NCBI GenBank assembly: GCA_005885325.1
Contig: VAYX01000107.1
Coordinates: forward strand, 1-11,106
Direction: 5' to 3'
Source of the DNA: Actinomycetota bacterium
GTDB lineage: Bacteria; Actinomycetota; UBA4738; HRBIN12
DNA length: 11,106 nt
Below, one piece after another: positions 1 to 8,270 of this stretch; the stretch's first letter is position 1, and the number at the start of each line of letters is the position of its first letter. The position numbers were made by a program, and so were the translations under genes. The notes under the pieces were generated by a model. That model was not told the DNA's origin and did no database searches. It worked only from the letters and a program-made list of their open reading frames with translations.

Positions 1-6
1 CGAGCC

Positions 7-1032
7 GTGGAGACCCCTGACACCGCCGATCCCTTCTACCGCTACGAACGAGGCAAGCGCCGGAACCAACGGATCGGGGCGGGCCTCCTGGCCGCAGCGC
101 TGGCGATCGCCGGCACGTACCTGGTAGTTCGGGCCTTCGAGCACCCGCGGAAACCCGTGCCGGCGGGGCCGGCGCGCCCGAGTGGGCTCATCCTTTACGG
201 GGACTACGTGGCCGGTCGCGGACAACTGCACCTGTTCACCGTGCGTGCGGACGGGTCGGGAGAGCGCGATCTGTCCATCGTCACCAGCTGCGCCCAATGG
301 CTGCCCGATGGGAGCAAGATCCTCATCAGCAACGACGCCGCGTTCAAGGCCGAGGGGGTGCCGCTTCGTCCCGCCACAATCGATCCGGACGGCGGCGGAC
401 TGCAGCGACTGGACGGAGCTTCGAACCGAAACCTCAACCTCGGATGCGGCGATGCATCGCCCGATGGAGCGCGGCTCGTCCTCGAGGGGTTCAACGAAAA
501 CGAGCCGGGCCTCAACGGCATCTACGTCGTGCGCGCGTCCGACGGCGGGGGCCTCGTTCGACTCACCCGCAATCCCTACAACACGGGCGACGGTTACCCT
601 CAGTATTCCCCGGACGGTACGACGGTGGCGTTCATGCGAACCAAGCCCGGCGTCAACCCCGATGGGGCCGGCGCTGTGTTCGTCGTGAACGCGGACGGCA
701 CGGGCCTTCGGCGTATCACCCCCTGGGGCGCGGCGTTCCTGGGCCAGAGCTGGTCACCGGACGGCCAGTGGATCTTGTTCCAGCGGCCCTACGGGCGTCT
801 CTACGTGGTTCATCCGGATGGAACGAGCCTTCACGAGATACCCGTTCGGCTGCCGGTGGGGTCTGGGGCCATCTCGCCGGCGTGGTCACCCGACGGGCAG
901 TGGATCGTGTTCAGCCTCGAACGGAACGCTCAGGCCGACATCTTCGTTGTGCGCGCCGACGGATCCGGGCTTCGCCAGGTGACGGATGCCCCGGGAGTTG
1001 AGACCTACCCGGATTGGCGGCCTCGTGGGTAG
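7..1032 (+). CDS. Membrane-anchored PD40/TolB-like beta-propeller protein
   Basis: About 341 residues. A short basic cytoplasmic N-terminus (Arg/Lys-rich, residues 10-22) precedes one hydrophobic segment at about 24-45, then a Pro-rich linker, so the bulk of the protein should lie outside the membrane. The rest is a series of PD40/WD40-like blades: SPDG or LPDG motifs (WLPDGSK, ASPDGAR, YSPDGTT, WSPDGQW twice) alternate with (F/Y)VVxADGxGLRxIT strands. This is the TolB C-terminal type of propeller, used in general for protein or ligand binding; the partner is unknown. The GTG at 7 is used as start, but the frame is open to the window edge (codons CGA GCC precede it), so the true start may lie further left. 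A tRNA-derived repeat follows. Family assignment is firm; function is not known. Confidence 0.8.
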   Translation: METPDTADPFYRYERGKRRNQRIGAGLLAAALAIAGTYLVVRAFEHPRKPVPAGPARPSGLILYGDYVAGRGQLHLFTVRADGSGERDLSIVTSCAQWLPDGSKILISNDAAFKAEGVPLRPATIDPDGGGLQRLDGASNRNLNLGCGDASPDGARLVLEGFNENEPGLNGIYVVRASDGGGLVRLTRNPYNTGDGYPQYSPDGTTVAFMRTKPGVNPDGAGAVFVVNADGTGLRRITPWGAAFLGQSWSPDGQWILFQRPYGRLYVVHPDGTSLHEIPVRLPVGSGAISPAWSPDGQWIVFSLERNAQADIFVVRADGSGLRQVTDAPGVETYPDWRPRG

Positions 1033-1126
1033 CGTTCCCTCGGCCTCGCTCGACGCTCCGCCTGGCGAACTCTTCTCGCGGGATTTCGTTGGTGGTTAGT
1101 CCATGTAACGAAGCACAAGCGACAGT

Positions 1127-1190
1127 CGTTTCCGCTGCTCAGAGTGAACTTCTGTTGGAGTGGACGACGGGATTCGAACCCGCGACCCCC
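1127..1190 (+). repeat. Composite intergenic repeat, copy 1
   Basis: A 64-base segment made of a 21-base block (1127-1147), a 12-base part missing from copy 2, and a tRNA-Gly 3' end. It matches 2666-2717 in the same orientation. The 21-base blocks differ at one position (1138 C versus 2677 G). The CGACGGGATTCG and ACCCGCGACCCCC blocks of the tRNA T-arm are shared apart from a few changes. The two copies flank the cyclase gene as direct repeats about 1.5 kb apart. Confidence 0.7.
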
Positions 1191-1219
1191 GCGTTGGCAA
1201 AGGCGCTCGATTCGTCCGC
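1156..1219 (-). pseudogene. Degenerate tRNA-Gly(GCC), D-arm deleted
   Basis: Read on the - strand, this begins with the acceptor strand GCGGACG (1213-1219), identical to the intact tRNA-Gly at 3839-3914. It keeps the anticodon loop TTGCCAA, an intact T-arm, a discriminator T and an encoded CCA (1156-1158). From the CCA end through the anticodon loop 42 of 45 positions match the intact gene. It is 64 bases against 76: most of the D-arm is gone, the anticodon stem no longer pairs, and the acceptor has one C-A mismatch. I read it as a decayed tRNA copy. It could instead be an old attachment site, since tRNA genes are common integration targets. Confidence 0.7.
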
Positions 1220-1381
1220 GGTCGTTCACCTTCGTTCATCGTGGTGGGTCAGGTCGCCGCCAACAAGTTCGAGGCCAACCGCGGATCAAGGCGAATAGTA
1301 GCGAAGAGAGCGAATAGGGCGGGAAATGGGGCGGGCCCTAGTTGGACCCCGAGGGCCGCCGAGTTCCTTTGGAGGCGCTGA

Positions 1382-1414
1382 GTGTTGACTACGGCTACGA
1401 TCGCCCTCCCGTGA
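1382..1414 (+). CDS. Possible 10-codon leader ORF before cyclase
   Basis: The only strong Shine-Dalgarno here (GGAGG, 1371-1375) sits 6 bases before a GTG at 1382. That GTG opens a frame of 10 codons (V L T T A T I A L P) ending in TGA at 1412-1414. The TGA overlaps the GTG at 1411-1413 in a GTGA junction, the classical layout for translational coupling by termination and reinitiation. The GTG at 1411 is in frame with the cyclase and has no Shine-Dalgarno of its own. The alternative is that the leader is not translated and the cyclase starts at TTG 1342 or 1369. This is an inference from spacing alone. Confidence 0.35.
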   Translation: MLTTATIALP

Positions 1415-2616
1415 GTGAGCAATCGCGCCAGGAGGTGGCCCGGAGGGCCGGGGTCGATCCCGGCTACGTCGACCGGTTGGTCGAGCTCGGGATCCTGAGG
1501 CCCGGCGCGGGAGGCGCGTTCTCCCAGGGTGACGCGCGCAGGGCGCGGTGGGTGCACGGCCTGGAGCGGTCCGGTGTACCGCTCGACCGGATGGCCGCCG
1601 CCGTTCGGGACGGAGCGCTCTCGTTCTCTTTCCTGGATGCGTCCGCATTCGATCGGTTCGCCGAGGTCAGCGGGACGACCTTCCATGAGCTGAGCGCACG
1701 GACGGGCATCCCCATGGACCTCCTGAAGGTGGTTCGCGAGGCCACCGGCTTCGCCGAGCCGCAGCCACAGGACCGTGTTCGCGAGGACGAGCTGTCGGTC
1801 GTGCAGACGATCGAGCTCCAGCTCTCGAGGGGGTTCCGGCCTGTCGTGATCGAGCGGTGGCTTCGGGTCTGCGCCGACAGCCTCCACCGCATCGCCGAGA
1901 CGGAGACGGACTTGTGGCACACCGAGGTCGAGCTCCCCCTCCTCGAGGGGGGCATGACTGAGGTTGAGATGCTGGAGGCCCAGGCGGACCTCGGGTCCCA
2001 GATTGCTCCCCTCATGGAGCAGACCCTCTTGGCCATCTGGCACGGGCAGCAGGAACACGCCTGGAGCAAGAACCATGTCGAGAACGTGGAGAACGCGCTG
2101 GAGAAGGCAGGCCTGTTCAGTCGGTTGCACTATCCCCCGGCGATGTGCTTCGTCGACATCACCGGCTACACGCGGCTGACCGAGGAGCGGGGGGATGAGG
2201 CCGCGGCGGACCTGGCGGGGAGGCTGGCCACTCTGGTCCGTCGGTGCTCCCAGGAACATGGGGGGCAGCCGGTGAAATGGCTCGGCGATGGTGTGATGTT
2301 CTACTTCCCGGATCCGGGGCAAGGCGTGCTGGCCGCTCTCGACATGGTGGAGGGGGTCGCGGCCGAAGCCATTCCGCCTGCCCACGTGGGCATCCACGCA
2401 GGGCGAGTGGTCTTCCAGGAGGGCGATTACTTCGGCCGGACGGTGAACATCGCCGCGCGGATCGCCGAGTACGCCAGGCCTGGCGAGGTGCTCGTGAGCC
2501 AGGAGGTGGTGGACGCGGCCGATGGAACACCGGTGAGCTTCACGGAGATCGGACCAGTCGAGTTGAAGGGCGTGTCGGGCACCCTCCGCCTCCATACGGC
2601 CCGCCGGCGCAACTGA
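1411..2616 (+). CDS. MerR-like HTH / class III adenylate cyclase fusion
   Basis: About 401 residues from GTG 1411. Residues about 6-75 look like a MerR-type helix-turn-helix (RQEVARRAGVDPGYVDRL, then a wing-like stretch). Residues 75-240 are mostly helical and unassigned, possibly a regulatory region like that of actinobacterial Rv1264-type cyclases. Residues about 245-390 are a class III nucleotidyl cyclase domain. All six canonical positions are present: metal Asp249 (FVDITGYT) and Asp293, adenine-type Lys289 (KWLGD), Asp339, and transition-state Asn346 and Arg350 (DYFGRTVNIAARI). The Lys-Asp pair predicts ATP as substrate and cAMP as product. No membrane segment is seen, so it should be cytosolic. 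It stands alone between two tRNA-derived repeats. The start is uncertain: the frame is open to TTG 1342. Domain calls are secure; the DNA-binding role is inferred. Confidence 0.82.
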   Translation: MSEQSRQEVARRAGVDPGYVDRLVELGILRPGAGGAFSQGDARRARWVHGLERSGVPLDRMAAAVRDGALSFSFLDASAFDRFAEVSGTTFHELSARTGIPMDLLKVVREATGFAEPQPQDRVREDELSVVQTIELQLSRGFRPVVIERWLRVCADSLHRIAETETDLWHTEVELPLLEGGMTEVEMLEAQADLGSQIAPLMEQTLLAIWHGQQEHAWSKNHVENVENALEKAGLFSRLHYPPAMCFVDITGYTRLTEERGDEAAADLAGRLATLVRRCSQEHGGQPVKWLGDGVMFYFPDPGQGVLAALDMVEGVAAEAIPPAHVGIHAGRVVFQEGDYFGRTVNIAARIAEYARPGEVLVSQEVVDAADGTPVSFTEIGPVELKGVSGTLRLHTARRRN

Positions 2617-2643
2617 GCTTCATGGGAAGTTCGTGGGATGGAA

Positions 2644-2663
2644 GAGGCCCCCGGACCGGCCTC
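2644..2663 (+). terminator. Hairpin after the cyclase gene
   Basis: GAGGCC (2644-2649) and GGCCTC (2658-2663) form a perfect 6-bp stem around an 8-base loop, 27 bases after the cyclase stop. Only a short T run (2668-2670) follows, so it would be a weak intrinsic terminator, as is usual in high-GC actinobacteria. Confidence 0.4.
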
Positions 2664-2665
2664 AC

Positions 2666-2717
2666 CGTTTCCGCTGGTCAGAGTGAGCGGACGATGGGAT
2701 TCGCACCCGCGACCCCC
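2666..2717 (+). repeat. Composite intergenic repeat, copy 2
   Basis: The counterpart of 1127-1190 with a 12-base internal deletion that removes the CCA end of the tRNA-derived part. It lies between the cyclase and dehydrogenase genes, directly after the hairpin. Confidence 0.65.
2685..2717 (-). pseudogene. tRNA-Gly 3' fragment (T-arm and acceptor)
   Basis: 33 bases match the acceptor and T-arm end of the intact tRNA-Gly (GAGCGGACGA, then GGGATTCG, then ACCCGCGACCCCC) with two changes. On the tRNA strand one change breaks the conserved TTC of the T-loop (TGC) and the other unpairs the T-stem, so this copy is more decayed than the one at 1156-1219. The anticodon arm and 5' half are not recognisable to the right. 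Confidence 0.55.
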
Positions 2718-2784
2718 GATTCGTTGGTGCGATAGGCGGGTGGGCGCGGTGGAATGGGAGTCGGAGCTCTGAGAGGACGAGACG

Positions 2785-3807
2785 ATGCGAGGAGCAGTCA
2801 TCTATGGAGCCAGAGACATCCGCTTCGAGGAGCGCGACGACCCGAAGATCATCGAGCCGACCGACGCGATCATCCGACTGTCGGCTACTTGCGTCTGCGG
2901 CTCAGACCTGTGGCCCTATCGGGGCATCGAGCCCGTCCAGGGCCCGGCCCCGATGGGTCACGAGTACGTCGGCATCGTCGAGGAGGTCGGCCGAGATGTC
3001 AGGGAGATCAAGCCAGGTCAGTTCGTGATCGGCTCGTTCTTCGCCTCGGACAACACCTGCGAGATCTGCCAGGCCGGCTACCAGAGCTCGTGCATCCACC
3101 GCGAGCTCATGGGCACCATCGGAACCCAGGCGGAACTGGCCCGCGTTCCGCTCGCCGACGGGACGCTCGTGGCCACCCCCGACCTACCGCCGGCTGACCT
3201 GATCCCGGGCTTCCTCGCCGCCTCCGACGTGCTCGGCACCGGCTGGTTCGGTGCCGTCGCCGCCGAGGTCGGCCCCGGCAAGACCGTTGCCGTGGTCGGT
3301 GATGGCGCGGTCGGCCTGCTCGCCGTGCTGGCCGCACGGCACCTCGGCGCGGAACGGATCATCGCCATGAGCCGCCACGTGCCCCGGCAGAAGCTCGCGC
3401 TCGAGTTCGGCGCGACCGACATCGTCGAGGAGCGAGGGGGCGAGGGCGTGGGAAGGATCAAGGAACTCACGAGCGGGCTCGGCGCGCACTCGGTGATCGA
3501 GGCGGTCGGCACCCAGGAGTCGATGATGCAGGCCATCCGCTCCACCCGGCCGGGCGGGCACGTCGGCTACGTCGGCGTCGCTCACGGCGTCGAGCTCCCA
3601 GGCGAGGAGATCTTCTTCTCCCACGTCCATCTGCACGGCGGTCCCGCGCCGGTGCGCCGCTTCCTGCCCGAGCTGGTCGACCTCATCTGGAAGCGTGAGA
3701 TCGACCCCGGCAAGGTCTTCGACCTGCCCCTGCCCCTCGACCAGGTCGCCGAGGGCTACCGCGCCATGGACGAGCGTCGTGCCATCAAGGCGCTGCTCTG
3801 GCCCTGA
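2785..3807 (+). CDS. Zinc-dependent MDR alcohol dehydrogenase
   Basis: 340 residues, full length for the medium-chain dehydrogenase/reductase superfamily. The GroES-like catalytic domain comes first, with Cys38 (CVCGSD) and His59-Glu60 (GHEYVG) as expected for the catalytic zinc. A structural-zinc lobe at 89-103 has Asp89, Cys92, Cys95 and Cys103, so Asp replaces the usual first Cys. The Rossmann fold carries VVGDGAVGLLAVLAA at about 171-185; the SRHVPRQK stretch after the second strand hints at NADP(H) but does not prove it. The substrate is unknown. ATG 2785 has GAGAGG (2771-2776) 8 bases upstream, which fixes the start. It is a single gene between a tRNA-Gly fragment and the intact tRNA-Gly, on the opposite strand from the core operon. 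The family is certain; the role, oxidation of an alcohol or reduction of an aldehyde, is inferred. Confidence 0.88.
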   Translation: MRGAVIYGARDIRFEERDDPKIIEPTDAIIRLSATCVCGSDLWPYRGIEPVQGPAPMGHEYVGIVEEVGRDVREIKPGQFVIGSFFASDNTCEICQAGYQSSCIHRELMGTIGTQAELARVPLADGTLVATPDLPPADLIPGFLAASDVLGTGWFGAVAAEVGPGKTVAVVGDGAVGLLAVLAARHLGAERIIAMSRHVPRQKLALEFGATDIVEERGGEGVGRIKELTSGLGAHSVIEAVGTQESMMQAIRSTRPGGHVGYVGVAHGVELPGEEIFFSHVHLHGGPAPVRRFLPELVDLIWKREIDPGKVFDLPLPLDQVAEGYRAMDERRAIKALLWP

Positions 3808-3838
3808 GCCGGGCGGGAGGAAGTAAGCGACCAGGTTT

Positions 3839-3914
<76 letters not shown>

Positions 3915-3916
3915 AC

Positions 3917-3932
3917 GCGCCCCGAAGGGCAC
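3917..3932 (-). terminator. UUCG hairpin between dut and tRNA-Gly
   Basis: On the - strand GTGCCC-TTCG-GGGCGC folds into a 6-bp stem (one G-U pair) with an extra-stable UUCG tetraloop, ending 2 bases before the tRNA. It has no U tract. It may end the nrdJ-dut transcript or mark a processing site for the tRNA 5' end. Confidence 0.35.
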
Positions 3933-3988
3933 CCCCAAGTCTAGGGATTGGGCCTCAGGCCTTCAACGGACGAGCGCGGCGGCGGTGC

Positions 3989-4420
3989 TTAGGCGCCTGT
4001 GGATCCGAATCCGCCTTGGCCGCGGGTGGACGGCGGAAGCTCCTCCGCCCAGGCCGGGCGAACCGTCGGCAGGTCCACGATCACGAGCTGGGCGATCCGG
4101 TCGCCCTTCCTGATCTTCACGGCCTGATCGCGGTCCAGGTTCACCACAGCGCAGGTGACCTCTCCGCGATACCCCGAATCGATCAGCCCCGGGGTGTTCG
4201 CCAGGGTCAGGCCGTGTCGGGACGCCAGGCCGGAGCGAGGCAGGACCAGGCCGGCGTGTCGCTCCGGGATGGCCACCGAGATGCCGGTCGGGACCATGGC
4301 TCGCTCCCCCGGCAGGACCTCGACGTCGACGGTCGAACAGAGGTCGAGGCCGGCGTCGCCGGGGTGCGCCTGAGCGGGCAGCTCGGCCGCAGGGTCCAGC
4401 CGCTTGAACGGCAGCTCCAC
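3989..4420 (-). CDS. dut: dUTP diphosphatase (trimeric dUTPase)
   Basis: 143 residues, the normal size of a trimeric dUTPase. It hydrolyses dUTP to dUMP and pyrophosphate, which keeps uracil out of DNA and feeds thymidylate synthesis. All five motifs are visible: I DAGLDL (22-27), II PRSGLASRHGL (61-71), III NTPGLIDSGYRGEV (75-88, catalytic Asp81 and uracil-binding Tyr84), IV RKGDRIAQLVI, and the flexible Gly-rich V RGQGGFGSTG (133-142) that closes over the substrate. The start is GTG 4420, only 9 bases after the nrdJ stop, so the two are almost certainly one operon: a ribonucleotide reductase followed by the enzyme that cleans its product pool. Confidence 0.95.
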   Translation of the reverse strand: MELPFKRLDPAAELPAQAHPGDAGLDLCSTVDVEVLPGERAMVPTGISVAIPERHAGLVLPRSGLASRHGLTLANTPGLIDSGYRGEVTCAVVNLDRDQAVKIRKGDRIAQLVIVDLPTVRPAWAEELPPSTRGQGGFGSTGA

Positions 4421-4429
4421 CGGGTCAGC

Positions 4430-7177
<2,748 letters not shown>

Positions 7178-7237
7178 CGGAACGCCCCCTTTCCCCTCGA
7201 GCCGGGGAAGTCTCACCAACCGAATTACAGCCTCGTG

Positions 7238-7266
7238 ATTCTGCACCCGCCCGGGTTCTCGGTCAA
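7238..7266 (-). promoter_or_regulatory. Predicted promoter of nrdJ-dut
   Basis: On the - strand TTGACC (-35, 7261-7266), 17 bases, CAGAAT (-10, 7238-7243): 5/6 and 4/6 matches to the sigma-70 type consensus at ideal spacing. Transcription would start near 7231, giving a 5' leader of about 54 bases to GTG 7177. That is too short for a cobalamin riboswitch. The nearer NrdR box starts 10 bases upstream of the -35. Confidence 0.55.
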
Positions 7267-7275
7267 GGGTCCTGG

Positions 7276-7323
7276 ACGGAACATCTAGTGCTTTCTCACC
7301 GCCCGTACCACTAGATGTAGTAG
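7276..7323. promoter_or_regulatory. Pair of NrdR boxes upstream of nrdJ
   Basis: Two 16-base sites similar to the NrdR box (ACACTATATATAGTGT): 7276-7291 (contains ATCTAGTG) and 7308-7323 (CCACTAGATGTAGTAG). Their centres are 32 bp apart, three helical turns, the spacing known for NrdR box pairs. The inner halves also form a perfect 10-bp inverted repeat, ACATCTAGTG (7281-7290) and CACTAGATGT (7309-7318). They fill the gap between nrdR and nrdJ, the second ending one base before the nrdR stop codon. Confidence 0.7.
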
Positions 7324-7324
7324 T

Positions 7325-7798
7325 TTACCGGCTCCGGGGCTTCGCCGGCACACGCTTTTGGAGGGCTCCCAACTCCCGCTCGAAGTCCGTAATCTCCTGG
7401 AAGTCCTTGTAGACGGAGGCGAACCGCATGTATGCCACCTGGTCCAGCTTCTGGAGCTGGGAGAGCACCTCCACACCGACCTGGTGGGAGCTGACCTGGG
7501 GCCCCTTCCGGCGCAGCCGCTCCTCCACCCGATCGGCCAGCACGTCCACCTGCTCCCCGGTGACCGGGCGGTTGACGATGGCCTTCCGGACGCCGGCCAG
7601 GACCTTGTCCCGCGCGTAGGGCTCCCGCGAGCCGTCGCGCTTCACCACCATCACCCCGACCTCGTCGATCCGTTCGAACGTGGTGAATCGCCGCCCGCAG
7701 GACAGGCACTGACGGCGGCGCCGGATGGCCGCGTCTCGTTCCGCCGGGCGGGAATCGACCACCCGGTCCTCGCCGTGGCCGCACCATGGGCATCGCAT
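7325..7798 (-). CDS. nrdR: Transcriptional repressor NrdR
   Basis: 157 residues, the usual NrdR length. An N-terminal zinc ribbon uses Cys3, Cys6, Cys31 and Cys34 (MRCPWCGH ... RRRRQCLSCGRRFTTFE), followed by an ATP-cone from about residue 49 (VKRDGSREPYARDKVLAGVRKA) to about 140 that senses ATP/dATP. NrdR represses ribonucleotide reductase genes when dATP is plentiful. The start is the ATG ending at 7798, giving the conserved MRCP N-terminus; the open frame runs back to 8017, but that extension is not part of the family. Box pairs at 7807-7853 and 7276-7323 predict control of itself and of nrdJ-dut. Confidence 0.96.
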   Translation of the reverse strand: MRCPWCGHGEDRVVDSRPAERDAAIRRRRQCLSCGRRFTTFERIDEVGVMVVKRDGSREPYARDKVLAGVRKAIVNRPVTGEQVDVLADRVEERLRRKGPQVSSHQVGVEVLSQLQKLDQVAYMRFASVYKDFQEITDFERELGALQKRVPAKPRSR

Positions 7799-7806
7799 CG
7801 CACCCA

Positions 7807-7853
7807 CCACAATATCTGGTGGGTCAGCGGATGCCAGCCGCCACATGTGGCCT
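7807..7853. promoter_or_regulatory. Pair of NrdR boxes and promoter at nrdR
   Basis: Box 1 (7807-7822, CCACAATATCTGGTGG) matches the NrdR consensus at 11 of 16 positions and lies in a perfect inverted repeat, ACCCACCA-N7-TGGTGGGT (7802-7824). Box 2 (7838-7853) is weaker (9 of 16) but includes the 12-bp palindrome GCCACATGTGGC (7840-7851). Centres are 31 bp apart. On the - strand CTGGCA (7832-7837), 17 bases, TATTGT (7809-7814) could be the nrdR promoter, with its -10 inside box 1 and a very short or absent leader before ATG 7798. Confidence 0.6.
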
Positions 7854-7877
7854 CCCCGCCGATCCGCCCACCCGGGC

Positions 7878-8159
7878 TCAGCCGACCGCCGGGATGAGCA
7901 GGACCTGGCCGGGGGCCAGGGCGCCGGGATCGGCCCCGTTCGCTGCCTGGATCGCGTCGACCAGTGCCCGGGGGTCGCCGTCCTGGATCCCCCGGGCGAT
8001 CGACCACAGCGTGTCACCGGGCCGCACCACGTACCGCTGCTGAGCCGGCCGGGTCGGGCTCGCAGCCACGCCGCCTGCAGGAACCACCCAGGCCAGGCCG
8101 CTGGCCAGGGCCAGCATCGAGATCGCCAGGAGCCGCCGACGAACGTGCGTTCGACTCAT
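7878..8159 (-). CDS. LysM protein, probable SOS cell-division inhibitor
   Basis: About 93 residues. A basic N-terminus (RRR) precedes a hydrophobic segment at about 10-33, serving as signal peptide or membrane anchor. A single LysM domain follows at about 43-90 (YVVRPGDTLWSIARGI to LAPGQVLLIP), which binds peptidoglycan. It is divergent from lexA and carries LexA operators in its promoter and first codons. The same arrangement holds for Bacillus yneA and M. tuberculosis Rv2719c, small LysM proteins that stop division after DNA damage, so I infer that role. I prefer ATG 8159: AGGA (8169-8172) lies 8 bases upstream, and the proposed -10 overlaps the alternative ATG at 8168. nrdR follows after a 79-base gap and may be partly co-transcribed. 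No catalytic domain is present. Confidence 0.85.
   Translation of the reverse strand: MSRTHVRRRLLAISMLALASGLAWVVPAGGVAASPTRPAQQRYVVRPGDTLWSIARGIQDGDPRALVDAIQAANGADPGALAPGQVLLIPAVG
8140..8153. promoter_or_regulatory. LexA operator (SOS box) within LysM 5' coding
   Basis: CGAACGTGCGTTCG matches the actinobacterial consensus CGAACRNRYGTTYG at every position. It overlaps codons 3-7 of the LysM gene, just downstream of the expected transcription start, so bound LexA would act as a roadblock. Centre 8146.5. Confidence 0.75.
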
Positions 8160-8166
8160 GCGGGCC

Positions 8167-8194
8167 ATCCTATCGAACGCCTGTTCGGGGTCAA
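8167..8194 (-). promoter_or_regulatory. Predicted promoter of the LysM gene
   Basis: On the - strand TTGACC (8189-8194), 16 bases, TAGGAT (8167-8172). The spacer is almost exactly filled by the SOS box at 8174-8187, so LexA and RNA polymerase cannot bind together. The start point near 8160 coincides with ATG 8159, suggesting a leaderless mRNA. Confidence 0.55.
8174..8187. promoter_or_regulatory. LexA operator (SOS box) in the LysM promoter
   Basis: CGAACGCCTGTTCG has perfect CGAAC/GTTCG arms with a 4-base centre. It lies in the -35/-10 spacer of the LysM promoter, 34 bp centre-to-centre from the downstream box and 31 bp from the lexA-proximal box. Confidence 0.85.
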
Positions 8195-8204
8195 GAGGGG
8201 AAAC

Positions 8205-8218
8205 CGAACATATGTTTG
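8205..8218. promoter_or_regulatory. LexA operator (SOS box) at the lexA promoter
   Basis: CGAACATATGTTTG matches CGAACRNRYGTTYG fully. Its right arm overlaps the predicted lexA -35 (8216-8221), which predicts negative autoregulation of lexA. Confidence 0.88.
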
Positions 8219-8244
8219 AACCCCTTGCGTTGTCGTGCTAGCCT
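8216..8244 (+). promoter_or_regulatory. Predicted promoter of lexA
   Basis: TTGAAC (8216-8221), 17 bases, TAGCCT (8239-8244), then a short leader with GAGGAGG (8257-8263) 7 bases before ATG 8271. The -35 is good and the -10 weak. Confidence 0.5.
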
Positions 8245-8270
8245 CCGGGAGCCTACGAGGAGGGTCTGAC

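Larger units (their letters stand above)
1033..1381. other. Intergenic region with tRNA-derived repeat
   Basis: This stretch between the propeller gene and the cyclase gene has no convincing protein gene. It holds the composite repeat (1127-1190) and the tRNA-Gly pseudogene (1156-1219). The part at 1033-1126 and the AG-rich part at 1220-1370 show no recognisable element. The short open frames here, including one that reads through the tRNA remnant, are artefacts. A strong Shine-Dalgarno GGAGG lies at 1371-1375. Confidence 0.6.

Noticed and set aside
1160..1381. A short + strand ORF beginning DDGIRTRDP
   Set aside because: This is the well-known spurious translation of the antisense of a tRNA T-arm; the DNA is a tRNA remnant.
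1249..2595. A 448-residue open frame on the - strand
   Set aside because: Antisense shadow of the cyclase gene, which has complete catalytic motifs on the + strand.
1033..3838. An integron or CRISPR explanation for the repeats
   Set aside because: There are only two or three diverged copies at uneven 1.1-1.5 kb spacing, with no integrase, no attC-like pairs of core sites and no short regular spacers.
7178..7237. A cobalamin riboswitch before nrdJ
   Set aside because: Class II reductases do not need one, and the leader from the predicted start is only about 54 bases with no B12-box-like sequence.
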